Assembly: GCA_019637555.1 (NCBI GenBank)
Contig: JAHBVK010000023.1
Span: 26,258-90,257, forward strand
Origin: Anaerolineae bacterium
Lineage (GTDB): Bacteria > Chloroflexota > Anaerolineae > Aggregatilineales > UBA2796
Direction: 5' to 3'
Length of the DNA stretch: 64,000 nt
The translations under genes were made by a program, and so were the position numbers. A model generated the notes under the pieces. The model did not search any database. It was given only the letters and a program-made list of their open reading frames with translations, and had not been told where the DNA came from. Shown here piece by piece: positions 35,230 to 44,224 of the stretch. Every line of letters begins with the position of its first letter. The first letter of the stretch is position 1.

Positions 35230-36588
35230 TTAGTTCCCGACCACCAGACGGAAGTAGTAGTATGCCTTAGCTGCGCCGTAGGCTACATCGATTTCTAGTA
35301 CGTAGCTGCCCGGCGTTGCTGGCATGGTATACAGCATCAATCTGTCAGCAATCAGCGTCTGTTCATCAAGCACGTTGATACCATCACTGCTGCGCAGCTT
35401 GACCACCACAGCATCAGGACGCGGACCCGTAAAGTTGATCTGTGCGGCATCGTTGGGCGCGGCTACGATGCGAACCGTATTACCTAGCGTTGATGGCGGC
35501 AGATTGACGGGCTTATCAGGTGCTTCGCTGAGATACGCCGTCGTGCGTAACGGATAGAAATCTCGTCCACCAACGCGCACAAACAGATCAGGTGCTAGTG
35601 GTGTATTGGTCGGTGTGTTTGTCGGCGTATTCGTCGCGGTTGGCGTTGGCGTATTGGTCGGTGTATCCGACGGTGTGAAAGTGAAAGTAGGCGTTGGCGT
35701 GTTCGTCGGTGTAAAGGTTGGTGTCGCTGTATCGGTGGCGGTATTCGTCACTGTCGGCGCTACTGTCGCGCTGCCAACCGCTGTACCTGTGCTTGCCGCA
35801 ACTGTACCTTCGCTGGTAGCAACTACCGTCGCGGCGGATGTGCCAGCAATCGGTGTGCTAACTGTGACTTCAGCGGTGGCTGCTGCCGTCGCTGGTTCAA
35901 TCACTTCGGGAGTGCTTGCCACACTGGTCACTTCCTCAGTCGGAATCGCTGCTTGCACGGTGGCGATCTCTGCTGTCGTCGCTTCAAAAGTGGCAGCCGC
36001 TGCCGTCACTTCTTCAGTCGCCTGTGCTACGGCAGTTGCTATTTTGCCGCCGCTGGTCACGATTTTGAAATTGGCAGTCACAAAATATTCGGCGTTGTCG
36101 GCATCGGCATAGTAGGCGGATACCTGCACGCTGATCGAGGGCACATCCGTGGGCAGATCGCCGGTGGTGATCACGCCCTGTGTCGCCAGCAGATCGACGG
36201 TGTTTGCCGCACCGGACGAGGACTCGAAGTCAGGTTGGATCACCGCACTGAAACCAGTCAACGGGTTGGCAAGGACAGGCTCCAACTTGATCACCAATTG
36301 CTGATCAGGTTCCAGATTGATTGTTGTCGTCGGCTCTGGATTCGCGGCGAATTGGCAAACTGGTGTGCCTGCTGTCGCTTGGGGCCAGCACGAGGAGTCG
36401 AGCACGCCTTCGACAGTTGAGCCGTCGGGCAGTGCAGCCACGATAACAGGTCGCTCGGTAGGCAAACTAGACGTGGCGGGAGTTTCTGTTCCCTGAGCGT
36501 TGGTCGGCGCTCCGGGCAATGCCATGCTGCTACCTAAAATTGCAGCGATAAGCGCACCAATCAGCAGCAGAACAGGCAATCGTTTCAT
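35230..36588 (-). CDS. Secreted protein with long Thr/Pro-Asn linker
   Basis: A 452-residue exported protein. The signal peptide is residues 1-31 (LLLIGALIAAILGSSMA, NAQG). A first beta-rich region (about 40-185) is followed by an Ala/Thr/Val-rich stretch and a long linker of TPTNTPT repeats (about 285-335), then a last beta domain of about 110 residues ending YYYFRLVVGN. The ATG at 36588 is preceded by AGGGGG; an upstream in-frame start adds 8 residues of no value. No enzyme motif is visible; likely a cell-surface binding protein. The 352 bases upstream hold a possible promoter for the next gene only. Confidence 0.78.
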   Translation of the reverse strand: MKRLPVLLLIGALIAAILGSSMALPGAPTNAQGTETPATSSLPTERPVIVAALPDGSTVEGVLDSSCWPQATAGTPVCQFAANPEPTTTINLEPDQQLVIKLEPVLANPLTGFSAVIQPDFESSSGAANTVDLLATQGVITTGDLPTDVPSISVQVSAYYADADNAEYFVTANFKIVTSGGKIATAVAQATEEVTAAAATFEATTAEIATVQAAIPTEEVTSVASTPEVIEPATAAATAEVTVSTPIAGTSAATVVATSEGTVAASTGTAVGSATVAPTVTNTATDTATPTFTPTNTPTPTFTFTPSDTPTNTPTPTATNTPTNTPTNTPLAPDLFVRVGGRDFYPLRTTAYLSEAPDKPVNLPPSTLGNTVRIVAAPNDAAQINFTGPRPDAVVVKLRSSDGINVLDEQTLIADRLMLYTMPATPGSYVLEIDVAYGAAKAYYYFRLVVGN

Positions 36589-36819
36589 GCTAGTCCCCCT
36601 ACATGCGGACAAAAATAAGGCAGGTTAATCGCGGATGCCGCAAAGCGACGCAGTCCAACCCTCGCGCATTGTAGCATCAGCCGTTTGATCTGCCAACCTA
36701 TCGACGTATTTTGTAATGGCGCTTCTTAATTCTTGATTGGCAGCACCTTAATCCTCCTGACCTGATCCCGATTTCGCGCAAAATTGAGGATAGTTTCGCG
36801 TATTTTTCACGTCCTCCGC

Positions 36820-36850
36820 TTGACGCTGATTCTGCAACTCTTGTAGCATC
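36820..36850 (+). promoter_or_regulatory. Possible promoter of the receiver gene
   Basis: TTGACG at 36820-36825 and TAGCAT 18 bases later. It would leave a leader of about 80 bases ahead of the gene at 36941. No other feature was found in the 352-base gap from 36589. Confidence 0.4.
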
Positions 36851-36940
36851 TACATTGTCTGAACAATTAAGAGATCAAGGCTGAAAGAAGCAGGCGGCAA
36901 TACTTTGCAAATCGGAAGTATTGCATGAGTTAGGCAATCC

Positions 36941-37363
36941 ATGTCCATCCATGTCGTCCATATTGAGGATGATCAAGCACTACAGGAGATTCTGAAGTCG
37001 GCTTACGAAGCTGTCGCACCTAGCGCAGTGATACAGCAGTTCGCTCAAGCAGATAGCGCGCTTCCCTACATCGAAGAGCACTGCGGCACTATCGATCTGT
37101 TTGTCATTGCTATTCAATTACCCGGCATGACTAATGGGCTGCAATTGGCGCAGCAGATTCGCGTGTTGGGCTGCCCCGGCTCGATCATCCTCACCTCCAC
37201 CTCGGTACGCCCTAGTGCCGCTATGCTAGAGTCACTGCGTAGTGAGTACTACCCAAAACCATGGCACATTTATGATATTGCCCCTCGCTTACTGCAATAT
37301 CAGTTGCCGAAGGCTGAGCCGCCCGCAACTTCAATAGCGCCCCCCCCTGACACCACTCCTTAA
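36941..37363 (+). CDS. Receiver-domain protein lacking the phospho-Asp
   Basis: A single receiver domain of 140 residues with a Pro-rich tail (PKAEPPATSIAPPPD). The acidic pocket is present (HIEDDQ, residues 7-11), as are the Thr (ILTST) and Lys (YYPKPW). The place of the phosphorylated Asp (usual LxxDIxLPGM) reads FVIAIQLPGM, so residue 57 is Ala. It therefore should not be phosphorylated in the normal way and may act as a constitutive binding module. It lies 120 bases before a hybrid kinase whose receiver is similar in its PKPW end. Confidence 0.85.
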   Translation: MSIHVVHIEDDQALQEILKSAYEAVAPSAVIQQFAQADSALPYIEEHCGTIDLFVIAIQLPGMTNGLQLAQQIRVLGCPGSIILTSTSVRPSAAMLESLRSEYYPKPWHIYDIAPRLLQYQLPKAEPPATSIAPPPDTTP

Positions 37364-37483
37364 ATTAGTCCACTCAACCTAAGCGAGCTGCATACATTTT
37401 GCAGTGACTTGCCGCAAGCAAAAAACAGTAAAAGTAATATACTGTCGTGTAGGTCGGATGCATACTAGTGAGTCACCTTCAAT

Positions 37484-39124
37484 ATGGTTTTGCACGTCCT
37501 CCAGCTAGAGAAAGATCAGCATCTTGCCAAGATTTTTCGCTGGGCTTTACAAAACGTTCAACCCTATCTTCGCTTGACGCAGTTCGGTGATCCCGCTGAC
37601 TTATTGACGTTTTTGTCACATACCACTGGCGCAACGAAAATCGACATTTTCCTGCTCGATCTCCATATTTCCGCCACTGAGATGGATATGAACATCTTGC
37701 AGCATGTACGTCGGCTTTATCCACAGACCAAATTGATCCTTACTAGTCGCTTTGGTGCGCCCAACGCCGCGCTGCTAGCTGAACCGCATGTTCACTTTAT
37801 TCCCAAGCCGTGGCAGATGACCGCGTTGCTCGAACTGCTAATGGAGGTTCCGGCATCGACCAAGAGTGAACCGGTTTCCGGCAATGGCTATGGTACTCCG
37901 ATTGTGCTTGGATTCGGTACGCGGGGCGGGCAGCGTGCCCGTGCCATCAATTCTAAGGCGCAGGGACGTTTCGAGCGCGTGATCCGTCGCTTTTGCGATC
38001 ACCTCTTGGAATCGTTCGGCGTTTCTGCCGTTGCTATCCTGATCGCTGAGCGCAGCAGCAACAAAGTGAACATCACTTCTCGTCTATTCCAGCCGGATCT
38101 CTGGCAGGCGAGTGTGCCAGAGGAATTGATCACGCACCTTACCGAGACTGTCTTGCAAAGAGGGCAGCCGGTTTTGCTCGAAGATGTGCGTTTGCTCGAT
38201 CTTACCAGCGCCGACGGCAGAGTCATTAGGAACATCGGCGCAGCGTGCGGCATCAGTTTTGCGGGTCCCGCGCCGGAAGAAGTAGGCTTGTTGTTCTGCT
38301 TTGGCACTGAGGAACGTACATGGGTAGAAGCAGATGCCAGCGCACTTTCAACCGCAGCGGCAGTGGTGCAGGAACTGTTCCGCTTGGGCGATGCCATTGA
38401 CGATCTCACGGAACGCCTTGACGAGTTGAGTGACTATACCAACACAATCGCTCAAGAAATGAAACTACCCCTCGCCACCATCATCACGCATACGGATAGC
38501 CTCAAAGATGTCCACAACCGCTACGCCGAATCAGTAGTACCGGGCATGTTGGGAGAAGATATCCTCAAGAACATCCTTTTTGCCGCGGATGGCATTGGCG
38601 GCATGATCACCCAGTTGTTATGGTTGGCACGCTTGGATCGTCCGCTGGATACTGTCCACGCCATTGATGTGAACGCTGTCGTATTGGCGGCGCTGGCACG
38701 TATCGAGCAGGTGATCAAGATTCGCGGCATTGAAGTAGAGATCGAGCCTAAGCTGCCCCGCGCTCTAGGACCTGACATCTGGATGGAGGAAGTGTTCGCT
38801 AACTTCATCAGCAACGCCGTCAAATTCATGGGCGATGATAATCCCGCGCCCAAAATCCGCATCGTCGGCTCACGGCACGGACATTATGCTCGCTATGAAG
38901 TTCACGATAATGGCGTTGGCATCCTACAAGAACACATTCCATTATTGTTTGAGAAATTCACGCGCTTTGGTTCAGGTCGCAGTACTGCGGTAGGTTCAGG
39001 TTTGGGCTTGGCAATCGTGCAGCGGATTGTCAGGCGTCTAGGGGGCAAGGTGGGCGTTGAAAGCGAAATCGGCAAAGGCAGCATCTTCTGGTTCACACTA
39101 CCATCAGCGGGAAGTTCGGCTTAA
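37484..39124 (+). CDS. Receiver-GAF-histidine kinase lacking the phospho-His
   Basis: A 546-residue soluble signalling protein. The receiver domain (1-125) keeps the phospho-Asp D59 (FLLDLHI) and Lys (IPKPW), though the acidic pocket is LEKD rather than EDD. A GAF-like domain (about 160-300) follows. The kinase dimerisation helix reads TIAQEMKLPLATI where SHELRTPL is usual, so Q324 replaces the phospho-acceptor His. The ATP-binding domain looks intact: NFISNAVKF, DNGVGI and GSGLGLAIVQRIV. It may bind ATP and signals without autophosphorylating, or act on a partner. Same strand as the Asp-less receiver gene. Confidence 0.88.
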   Translation: MVLHVLQLEKDQHLAKIFRWALQNVQPYLRLTQFGDPADLLTFLSHTTGATKIDIFLLDLHISATEMDMNILQHVRRLYPQTKLILTSRFGAPNAALLAEPHVHFIPKPWQMTALLELLMEVPASTKSEPVSGNGYGTPIVLGFGTRGGQRARAINSKAQGRFERVIRRFCDHLLESFGVSAVAILIAERSSNKVNITSRLFQPDLWQASVPEELITHLTETVLQRGQPVLLEDVRLLDLTSADGRVIRNIGAACGISFAGPAPEEVGLLFCFGTEERTWVEADASALSTAAAVVQELFRLGDAIDDLTERLDELSDYTNTIAQEMKLPLATIITHTDSLKDVHNRYAESVVPGMLGEDILKNILFAADGIGGMITQLLWLARLDRPLDTVHAIDVNAVVLAALARIEQVIKIRGIEVEIEPKLPRALGPDIWMEEVFANFISNAVKFMGDDNPAPKIRIVGSRHGHYARYEVHDNGVGILQEHIPLLFEKFTRFGSGRSTAVGSGLGLAIVQRIVRRLGGKVGVESEIGKGSIFWFTLPSAGSSA

Positions 39125-39174
39125 GGGCGCTGACTGCTGCCAGTCGTTCTGATGTGCTTCTAATGCTTAGAGGT

Positions 39175-39203
39175 TTGACAAGGTACTGCCCTTCTGCTAC
39201 CAT
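39175..39203 (+). promoter_or_regulatory. Sigma-70-type promoter of the SRP RNA
   Basis: TTGACA at 39175-39180, 17-base spacer and TACCAT at 39198-39203. A start near 39210 fits the RNA's first helix. Confidence 0.82.
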
Positions 39204-39212
39204 ACGAACCCA

Positions 39213-39322
39213 CAGATAAAGTAGGGTCCCGTGCGATAGGGCGTTCGAATCGTGTCAGGTCCGAGAGGAAGCAGCACTAAGGACATCACCCTAGGTGCCG
39301 CGGGGCAGCCCTACTTTATCTG
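39213..39322 (+). ncRNA. ffs: Bacterial small SRP RNA (4.5S type)
   Basis: RNA of the signal recognition particle, which binds Ffh and targets nascent membrane proteins. The conserved domain IV hairpin is seen at about 39253-39282 (GTCAGGTCCGAGAGGAAGCA, then GCACTAAGG). The outer helix AGATAAAGTAGGG (39214-39226) pairs with CCCTACTTTATCT (39309-39321) and is followed by GCTTTTTAG, so it also works as terminator. No Alu domain, so it is the short form. Ends are approximate. Confidence 0.93.
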
Positions 39323-39395
39323 CTTTTTAGGTCAGATCTGTTAAGCTTAGTAGCAGTGTAGTGATCTTTCCGTATTCGGGCAGGTTGTCAGTATC

Positions 39396-40508
39396 ATGAA
39401 GCCCGCCGATAGTGATCCACCCCGTCCACAATTCAGCTTTTCCCCGAACACGTTCGCGCGTCGTAGCGCCAATGTGCCGATCCACCCGTTGCTGCTGCTG
39501 CTGATTTTACTGCTGGTCTTCGCTATCATCATCGGCGTTGGTGCTTATTATATTCTGGCGAAGCCAGTCACGTTGATCATTGAGGATGTGCCACAGCAGG
39601 TCCGCACCCATCAGTTGACAGTAGAAGGAATGCTGCGGGAATTAGGGGCGCTGGTCGATCCTGAAGATGTGGTCGCGCCGTCGCTGGATACGCCGATCAC
39701 TTACAATCTGGTGGTCACTATCGACAAAGCCGAGACGGTGATACTCGCTGTCGATGGTGAGACGAGGCGTTTCCGCACGCATCTTGAGCAGCCGCTGGAA
39801 ATTCTAGCGGAAGCGGGTATTCAGATCGGCGCTGATGATGCGACGTTGGTCGATGGCGTAGCACTATCTGCGGACTCAGCGCCGTTGGAAGCGACACCAC
39901 GAGAGATCGTGCTCGTCCGCGCACTTCAGATCACATTGGTGGATGACGGAACATCGCGTCCCATCACGGTGACGGCACGTACTGTTGGAGCGGCATTGGC
40001 AGAGGCAGACGTTGCCTTGTTTGTCGCAGATCGCGTCACGCCGGATTTAGAAGCGCCGTTGGCGGCGGGCGACACGATCATCATCACGCGCTCTGTCCCG
40101 CTGCTAATTCGCGCCGATGGTCAGACGCTGCATACGCGGACCTTGAGCAGCACGGTGGCAGCGGCACTTCAAGAAACAGGGATCGCGCCCATCGGACTTG
40201 ATTATGCGGTTCCTCCCGAATCGACGCCGATCACCACCGACATGACCATCCGGCTGGTGCGTGTCATCGAAACCGAGATGGTCACACGGCGCATACAGCC
40301 ATTCGCGCGGCAGCGTCGCATTGACCGCACACTGGCGGCAGGACAGCAAAAGATCATTCAGCAAGGCGCGGATGGATTGATCGAGGAACACGTGATCATC
40401 CGCTATGAGGATGGCATCGAAGTCCAGAGATCCGCGCCCCGTATCATCGTCGTGCAAGCCGCAGTGGCGGAAATCATCGCCGTCGCGCCATCTATATCAT
40501 CACCTTGA
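39396..40508 (+). CDS. DUF348/G5-domain protein (YabE/RpfB-like, without hydrolase domain)
   Basis: A 370-residue membrane-anchored envelope protein. One membrane helix (about residues 30-52, LLLLLILLLVFAIIIGVGAYYI) is followed by three DUF348 repeats (LTVEGMLRELGALVDPEDVV, ILAEAGIQIGADDATLV, TVGAALAEADVALFVADRVT) and a G5 domain (IETEMVTRRIQPFARQRRID). YabE and RpfB end with a lytic or resuscitation domain, but here the protein stops after G5, so it may only bind the wall. It is followed after 9 bases by rsmA, a neighbourhood also known from Firmicutes (yabE-rnmV-ksgA). Confidence 0.88.
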   Translation: MKPADSDPPRPQFSFSPNTFARRSANVPIHPLLLLLILLLVFAIIIGVGAYYILAKPVTLIIEDVPQQVRTHQLTVEGMLRELGALVDPEDVVAPSLDTPITYNLVVTIDKAETVILAVDGETRRFRTHLEQPLEILAEAGIQIGADDATLVDGVALSADSAPLEATPREIVLVRALQITLVDDGTSRPITVTARTVGAALAEADVALFVADRVTPDLEAPLAAGDTIIITRSVPLLIRADGQTLHTRTLSSTVAAALQETGIAPIGLDYAVPPESTPITTDMTIRLVRVIETEMVTRRIQPFARQRRIDRTLAAGQQKIIQQGADGLIEEHVIIRYEDGIEVQRSAPRIIVVQAAVAEIIAVAPSISSP

Positions 40509-40517
40509 GGGCAGGAC

Positions 40518-41342
40518 ATGAATCCGAAGCAGTTATTGGATACGCTTCAGCTTCAACCAAAAAAGAGCCTCGGACAAAACTTTCTGCACGATCCCGGCAT
40601 ACTGGACAAGATCGTACAGGCGGCGGAACTGAGTCCGCAGGATACAGTGCTCGAAGTCGGACCCGGTACTGGTGCGCTGACGGTCCGGCTGGCGCAATCA
40701 GGCGCACAGGTGATCGCCGTCGAGGTCGATGATCGTCTGCTGCCGATCCTTAGCGACCAACTGCGAGATTTCTCGAACGTTCGCGTCGTCAAGGAGGACA
40801 TCTTAAACGCCGATGTAAGCGCACTAGTGGGCGGCAAGCCTTACAGCGTGGTGGCGAATCTGCCCTACTACATCACCAGCGCCATCTTGCGCCAATTATT
40901 GGAGACAAGTCACAAACCGCAGCGGCTAGTATTGACCATTCAGTACGAAGTGGCAGAGCGTCTGGTCGCCAAACCCGGCGATCTCAGTCTGCTTGGCGTC
41001 AGCGTGCAGTTCTATGGCAAACCCTCGATTGTGGCGCGGCTCAATCCGGCGGTTTTCTGGCCCCGCCCCGAAGTCGATTCCGCGATCATCCGCATCGATG
41101 TGTATCAACAGCCACGCTATGAAGTGCCCGGCGAGCAGGAATTCTTCCGCGTCGTGCGTGCCGGATTCAGCCAGAAGCGTAAGCAGCTCAAGAACTCACT
41201 GGGATCAGGTTTAGGGCTGTCCAATCCCGTCGCCGCCGCCCTGATCACCAGCGCAGGGATCGATCCCATGCGCCGTGCCGAAACGCTCTCATTGGACGAG
41301 TGGGCAGCGCTTACGCAGGTGGTCGCCGTCAAGGTGAAGTGA
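40518..41342 (+). CDS. rsmA: 16S rRNA dimethyladenosine transferase RsmA (KsgA)
   Basis: Methylates two adjacent adenines near the 3' end of 16S rRNA during 30S maturation. The 274-residue protein has KKSLGQNFLHDPGILDKIV, the SAM-binding EVGPGTGALT, NLPYYITSAIL (catalytic NLPY) and the C-terminal FSQKRKQLKNSL. ATG with GGGCAGGA ahead. It is 9 bases after the DUF348 gene and convergent with a TIR gene. Confidence 0.97.
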   Translation: MNPKQLLDTLQLQPKKSLGQNFLHDPGILDKIVQAAELSPQDTVLEVGPGTGALTVRLAQSGAQVIAVEVDDRLLPILSDQLRDFSNVRVVKEDILNADVSALVGGKPYSVVANLPYYITSAILRQLLETSHKPQRLVLTIQYEVAERLVAKPGDLSLLGVSVQFYGKPSIVARLNPAVFWPRPEVDSAIIRIDVYQQPRYEVPGEQEFFRVVRAGFSQKRKQLKNSLGSGLGLSNPVAAALITSAGIDPMRRAETLSLDEWAALTQVVAVKVK

Positions 41343-41361
41343 TGGTGCGTGTGGTTCGCCT

Positions 41362-42456
41362 TTACTTCACCACAACTTTCCCCGAATAGTGTTCAAAGTC
41401 GCTATCCATGGTCGCGGCTAACACGTATTGCCACTGATAATTGCTGAATTTGCTTATCTTCGTTGAATTTGGCGCTTCCTCTGCTAACAGTGCATCAATG
41501 CTAAAGGTAGAGGAGGGCTTTTCCCACATCAACAGTTTATCGATACTGAAAATGGACTGGCGATTGTCAAGATGTGCTAGGCGTTCTACGGTTTCAGCAA
41601 GCTGCTGATCATTAGTGACCAAGCCCACGCCCATATACTTGTCACAGTCTAATATTTCCCAGTACGTATTAGGTACGATCCCGTATGCTGCTGGTGCTGC
41701 GTCCAGCCATGTATGATCAAACGCTGACATTGACATTTCTTTTGCTGGCTTCAACAGCCACGAAAACGGCAGCGCCAACCGTGTGATCGACTGCACATCC
41801 AACCGTGTATCAGTCACATGTGCATAGTGGCTAGAAAGCACCCAGCGGCTGCCATACGTATAGGGAGGGTATACCCCCTCCAAGCAGAACACATATAGGC
41901 TGTTCAGAAAATCATGCATCAGCGTAAAAGCGGTTGGTCGTATCCAGATCTGGCGATTCCGCTCATGCAACCGGATCGAGATGTGGCTGCGCGGTGGACG
42001 CTCGTCAATATCGACTTCCAGAATTGAGGGGAGTTTCGCGTCGCGAATGGTCGCCAGTTCACTGACAATGCGGGGAATCTGCTCCTCATATTTTTCCCCG
42101 CGACAATCGATAAAGCTTCGTCTGGTTAGAAAGAGCGGTACGCAATCGGTGTAGTACTGTCCGTCGATCCACAAGATCAGCAGTGGAATGTCGCGTTCCC
42201 GAACGATGTCTAGTTCTCCCTGAACGTATTCCGATTCCAATGCTGATGGACTGGCGATCAGAATCACCACGAAACTAGCTTTCAGTGCTTTGCGGATTTC
42301 GCGCTCGAAGTTGCGAACGTCATTGCGTATGTCGTGATTATCTATCCACACGCTGATACCAGCTTGTTCTAGATTAGCGATCAAACGATTTACAAAAGGT
42401 GTATCTTTGCGCGAATATGAGATGAAGACGTGTTTTAATATCGCTTCTTCAGCCAT
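41362..42456 (-). CDS. TIR-domain protein with unknown C-terminal domain
   Basis: A 364-residue protein. Residues 8-140 form a TIR domain: HVFISYSRKDTPFVNRLIAN, ISVWIDNHDIRN, VVILIASPSALESEYVQGEL. E81 is at the place of the catalytic Glu of NAD-cleaving TIR proteins. About 220 further residues (RPTAFTLMHDFLNSLYVFCL, VGLVTNDQQLAETVERLAHL) are not recognised. Bacterial TIR proteins often act in phage defence or signalling, but no defence partner (SIR2, STAND, CBASS, Thoeris) is adjacent, so the role is open. GAGGGG stands before the ATG. Confidence 0.85.
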   Translation of the reverse strand: MAEEAILKHVFISYSRKDTPFVNRLIANLEQAGISVWIDNHDIRNDVRNFEREIRKALKASFVVILIASPSALESEYVQGELDIVRERDIPLLILWIDGQYYTDCVPLFLTRRSFIDCRGEKYEEQIPRIVSELATIRDAKLPSILEVDIDERPPRSHISIRLHERNRQIWIRPTAFTLMHDFLNSLYVFCLEGVYPPYTYGSRWVLSSHYAHVTDTRLDVQSITRLALPFSWLLKPAKEMSMSAFDHTWLDAAPAAYGIVPNTYWEILDCDKYMGVGLVTNDQQLAETVERLAHLDNRQSIFSIDKLLMWEKPSSTFSIDALLAEEAPNSTKISKFSNYQWQYVLAATMDSDFEHYSGKVVVK

Positions 42457-42516
42457 ATACCCCTCATTGTGTTGCTGATGAGCAATATCGGATACGAATT
42501 TAGTAGGCAGCGCTAG

Positions 42517-44172
42517 TTATGCTGGAAGCTGGCTCGACTCGTCGTCCGGCTTGCTGATCGGCAGGATCATGCGGAAGGTCGCGCCGTAGCCGGGTTCGCT
42601 GGAAACATAAGCGCGTCCGCCATGCTTCTCCGCCACCGACTTCACGATAGCTAAGCCCAGACCAGTACCCGGAACCTTCTCCGTCGTGCGGATGCGGAAG
42701 AAGCGATCAAAGATCTTCAGTTGTGCGTCCATCGGGATGCCCGGACCGTTATCCTCGACACTCAACACCATGTAATTGCCATACGCCGAAGCGCGCAGCT
42801 TGATCATGCTGCCGATAGGTGTGTATTTGTGTGCGTTGGAGAGCAAGTTCATCAGTGCCCGATACAACCAGCGCTCATCGCCGTAGAAGGTGGGCAAACT
42901 CGGCTCTGCCACCACCATCATTTTCTGCTCACGCCGTTGTAGCATCGGCCCCATATCCCCGACGCAGCGTTCCACCAATTCGGAGATGCTCATCGGCTCG
43001 TGGCGGAAATCTACGCCGCTTTCGATGTGTTCCAGATTCAACAGATCATCGATCAGGTCTTGCATCCGATTGATGCCCGTCAGCGCGATGTTGAACACTT
43101 CCTGATCGGCGGGCGTCGGTTCTTTCCAGTTGCGGTTGAGCATTGTCAATGCGCTCAGCGTCACGCCCAACGGATTCCGCAAATCGTGCGCCGCTTGCTG
43201 GATGAAGTTGAGCCGTGCGCGTTCCGCTTCCTTCAGGTGCGTCACGTCCTGAAATACCGTCACCCAACCATCCATCTGCATCTCGTCGGTCTGCGTGTGG
43301 GCATACACGCGCGACAGGATCATCAGATAAAAGTGATCCCCTTCCAGCGCAATGTCGAAACGCACATTGCCGTTTTCGGCGGGCGCTTGCCAGATGCCCT
43401 GCTTGAACTTATCGTGGATCAATTCGGGCAGCGGCACATCCAAGACCGATTTACCGATCCAGTCATCGGAGTTGACCTTAAATAATGACTCCGCCGCTTG
43501 ATTGAACACGCTCACGTTGCCGCGTAAATCCAGCGCGATGATCGCGTCAGCGGTGGATTGCAGCACCGCTTCCAGCCGACTCTGTTCACGTTTGGCAGCT
43601 TCAAACAGTCGTGCGTTGTCGATAGCGATCCCGATCTGATCCGCCACCAAGCGCAGTAGGTTGAGTTCTTCCTCGCTGAAATCGTAAGGATCGTGGCTCA
43701 TCACACTGAGCACGCCGATCACCTTACCACGCACATGCATCGGCGCGAGCACCATCGCACGGGTGGCTTCGTTGGCGAAGGCAGGCACGTAGAGGCGCGG
43801 ATCGTCCTTATCGAGTTCACCGCGAACCACTACCAGTTCGCCCGTCGTCACCGCTTGCCCTGACATCCCATGCCCCATCTTGATTCGCATCGGCTCGGTG
43901 ACGAAATCGAGGCGCAAGCCATACTGAGCACGCATGACCAATTCGCCTGCTTGTTCATCAACGAGGCTGATTCCGCTGCTTTCAACGGGGATGATCGACA
44001 ACACGGCACGCAAAGCCGTTTGCAGTGTTTCGTTGAGGTCAAGTGACTGGCTTACCGCCGTCACTACCGTGTTGATTACTGCAATTTGTCCGGTCTGGCG
44101 CTTCAGACGATCAACTAGATCGCCTTGCGAACCAGTACGGCGACGTTTTGGAGGACGCTCCGCTGCATTCAT
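42517..44172 (-). CDS. Soluble GAF-PAS sensor histidine kinase
   Basis: A 551-residue cytoplasmic kinase. Residues 25-190 form a GAF domain, 195-310 a PAS domain (AVLQSTADAIIALDLRGNV), and then HisKA with H329 (FIQQAAHDLRNPL) and HATPase_c with NLLSNAHKYTP, EDNGPGIP and GTGLGLAIVKSVAEKHGG. All catalytic motifs are intact, in contrast to the kinase at 37484. No response regulator gene is adjacent. A weak LacI-like GTAAACGTTTTC lies about 45 bases upstream of the ATG. Confidence 0.93.
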   Translation of the reverse strand: MNAAERPPKRRRTGSQGDLVDRLKRQTGQIAVINTVVTAVSQSLDLNETLQTALRAVLSIIPVESSGISLVDEQAGELVMRAQYGLRLDFVTEPMRIKMGHGMSGQAVTTGELVVVRGELDKDDPRLYVPAFANEATRAMVLAPMHVRGKVIGVLSVMSHDPYDFSEEELNLLRLVADQIGIAIDNARLFEAAKREQSRLEAVLQSTADAIIALDLRGNVSVFNQAAESLFKVNSDDWIGKSVLDVPLPELIHDKFKQGIWQAPAENGNVRFDIALEGDHFYLMILSRVYAHTQTDEMQMDGWVTVFQDVTHLKEAERARLNFIQQAAHDLRNPLGVTLSALTMLNRNWKEPTPADQEVFNIALTGINRMQDLIDDLLNLEHIESGVDFRHEPMSISELVERCVGDMGPMLQRREQKMMVVAEPSLPTFYGDERWLYRALMNLLSNAHKYTPIGSMIKLRASAYGNYMVLSVEDNGPGIPMDAQLKIFDRFFRIRTTEKVPGTGLGLAIVKSVAEKHGGRAYVSSEPGYGATFRMILPISKPDDESSQLPA

Positions 44173-44224
44173 AGTGCGTACTATAGCACAAATTCTAACC
44201 TTCTAAAAATGTTGTAAACGTTTT

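Noticed and set aside
35606..36112. Plus-strand frame of 168 codons rich in Val/Gly (VGVFVGVFV pattern)
   Set aside because: It is the antisense of the Thr/Pro linker of the secreted protein at 35230-36588; the repeat is produced by the linker codons. The same holds for 4233-4616.
36941..37363. Reading error as cause of the missing Asp in the receiver
   Set aside because: The frame is open around the site, the neighbours of the codon align well, and changing Asp codons GAT or GAC to GCT needs at least one clear substitution, so it is taken as real.
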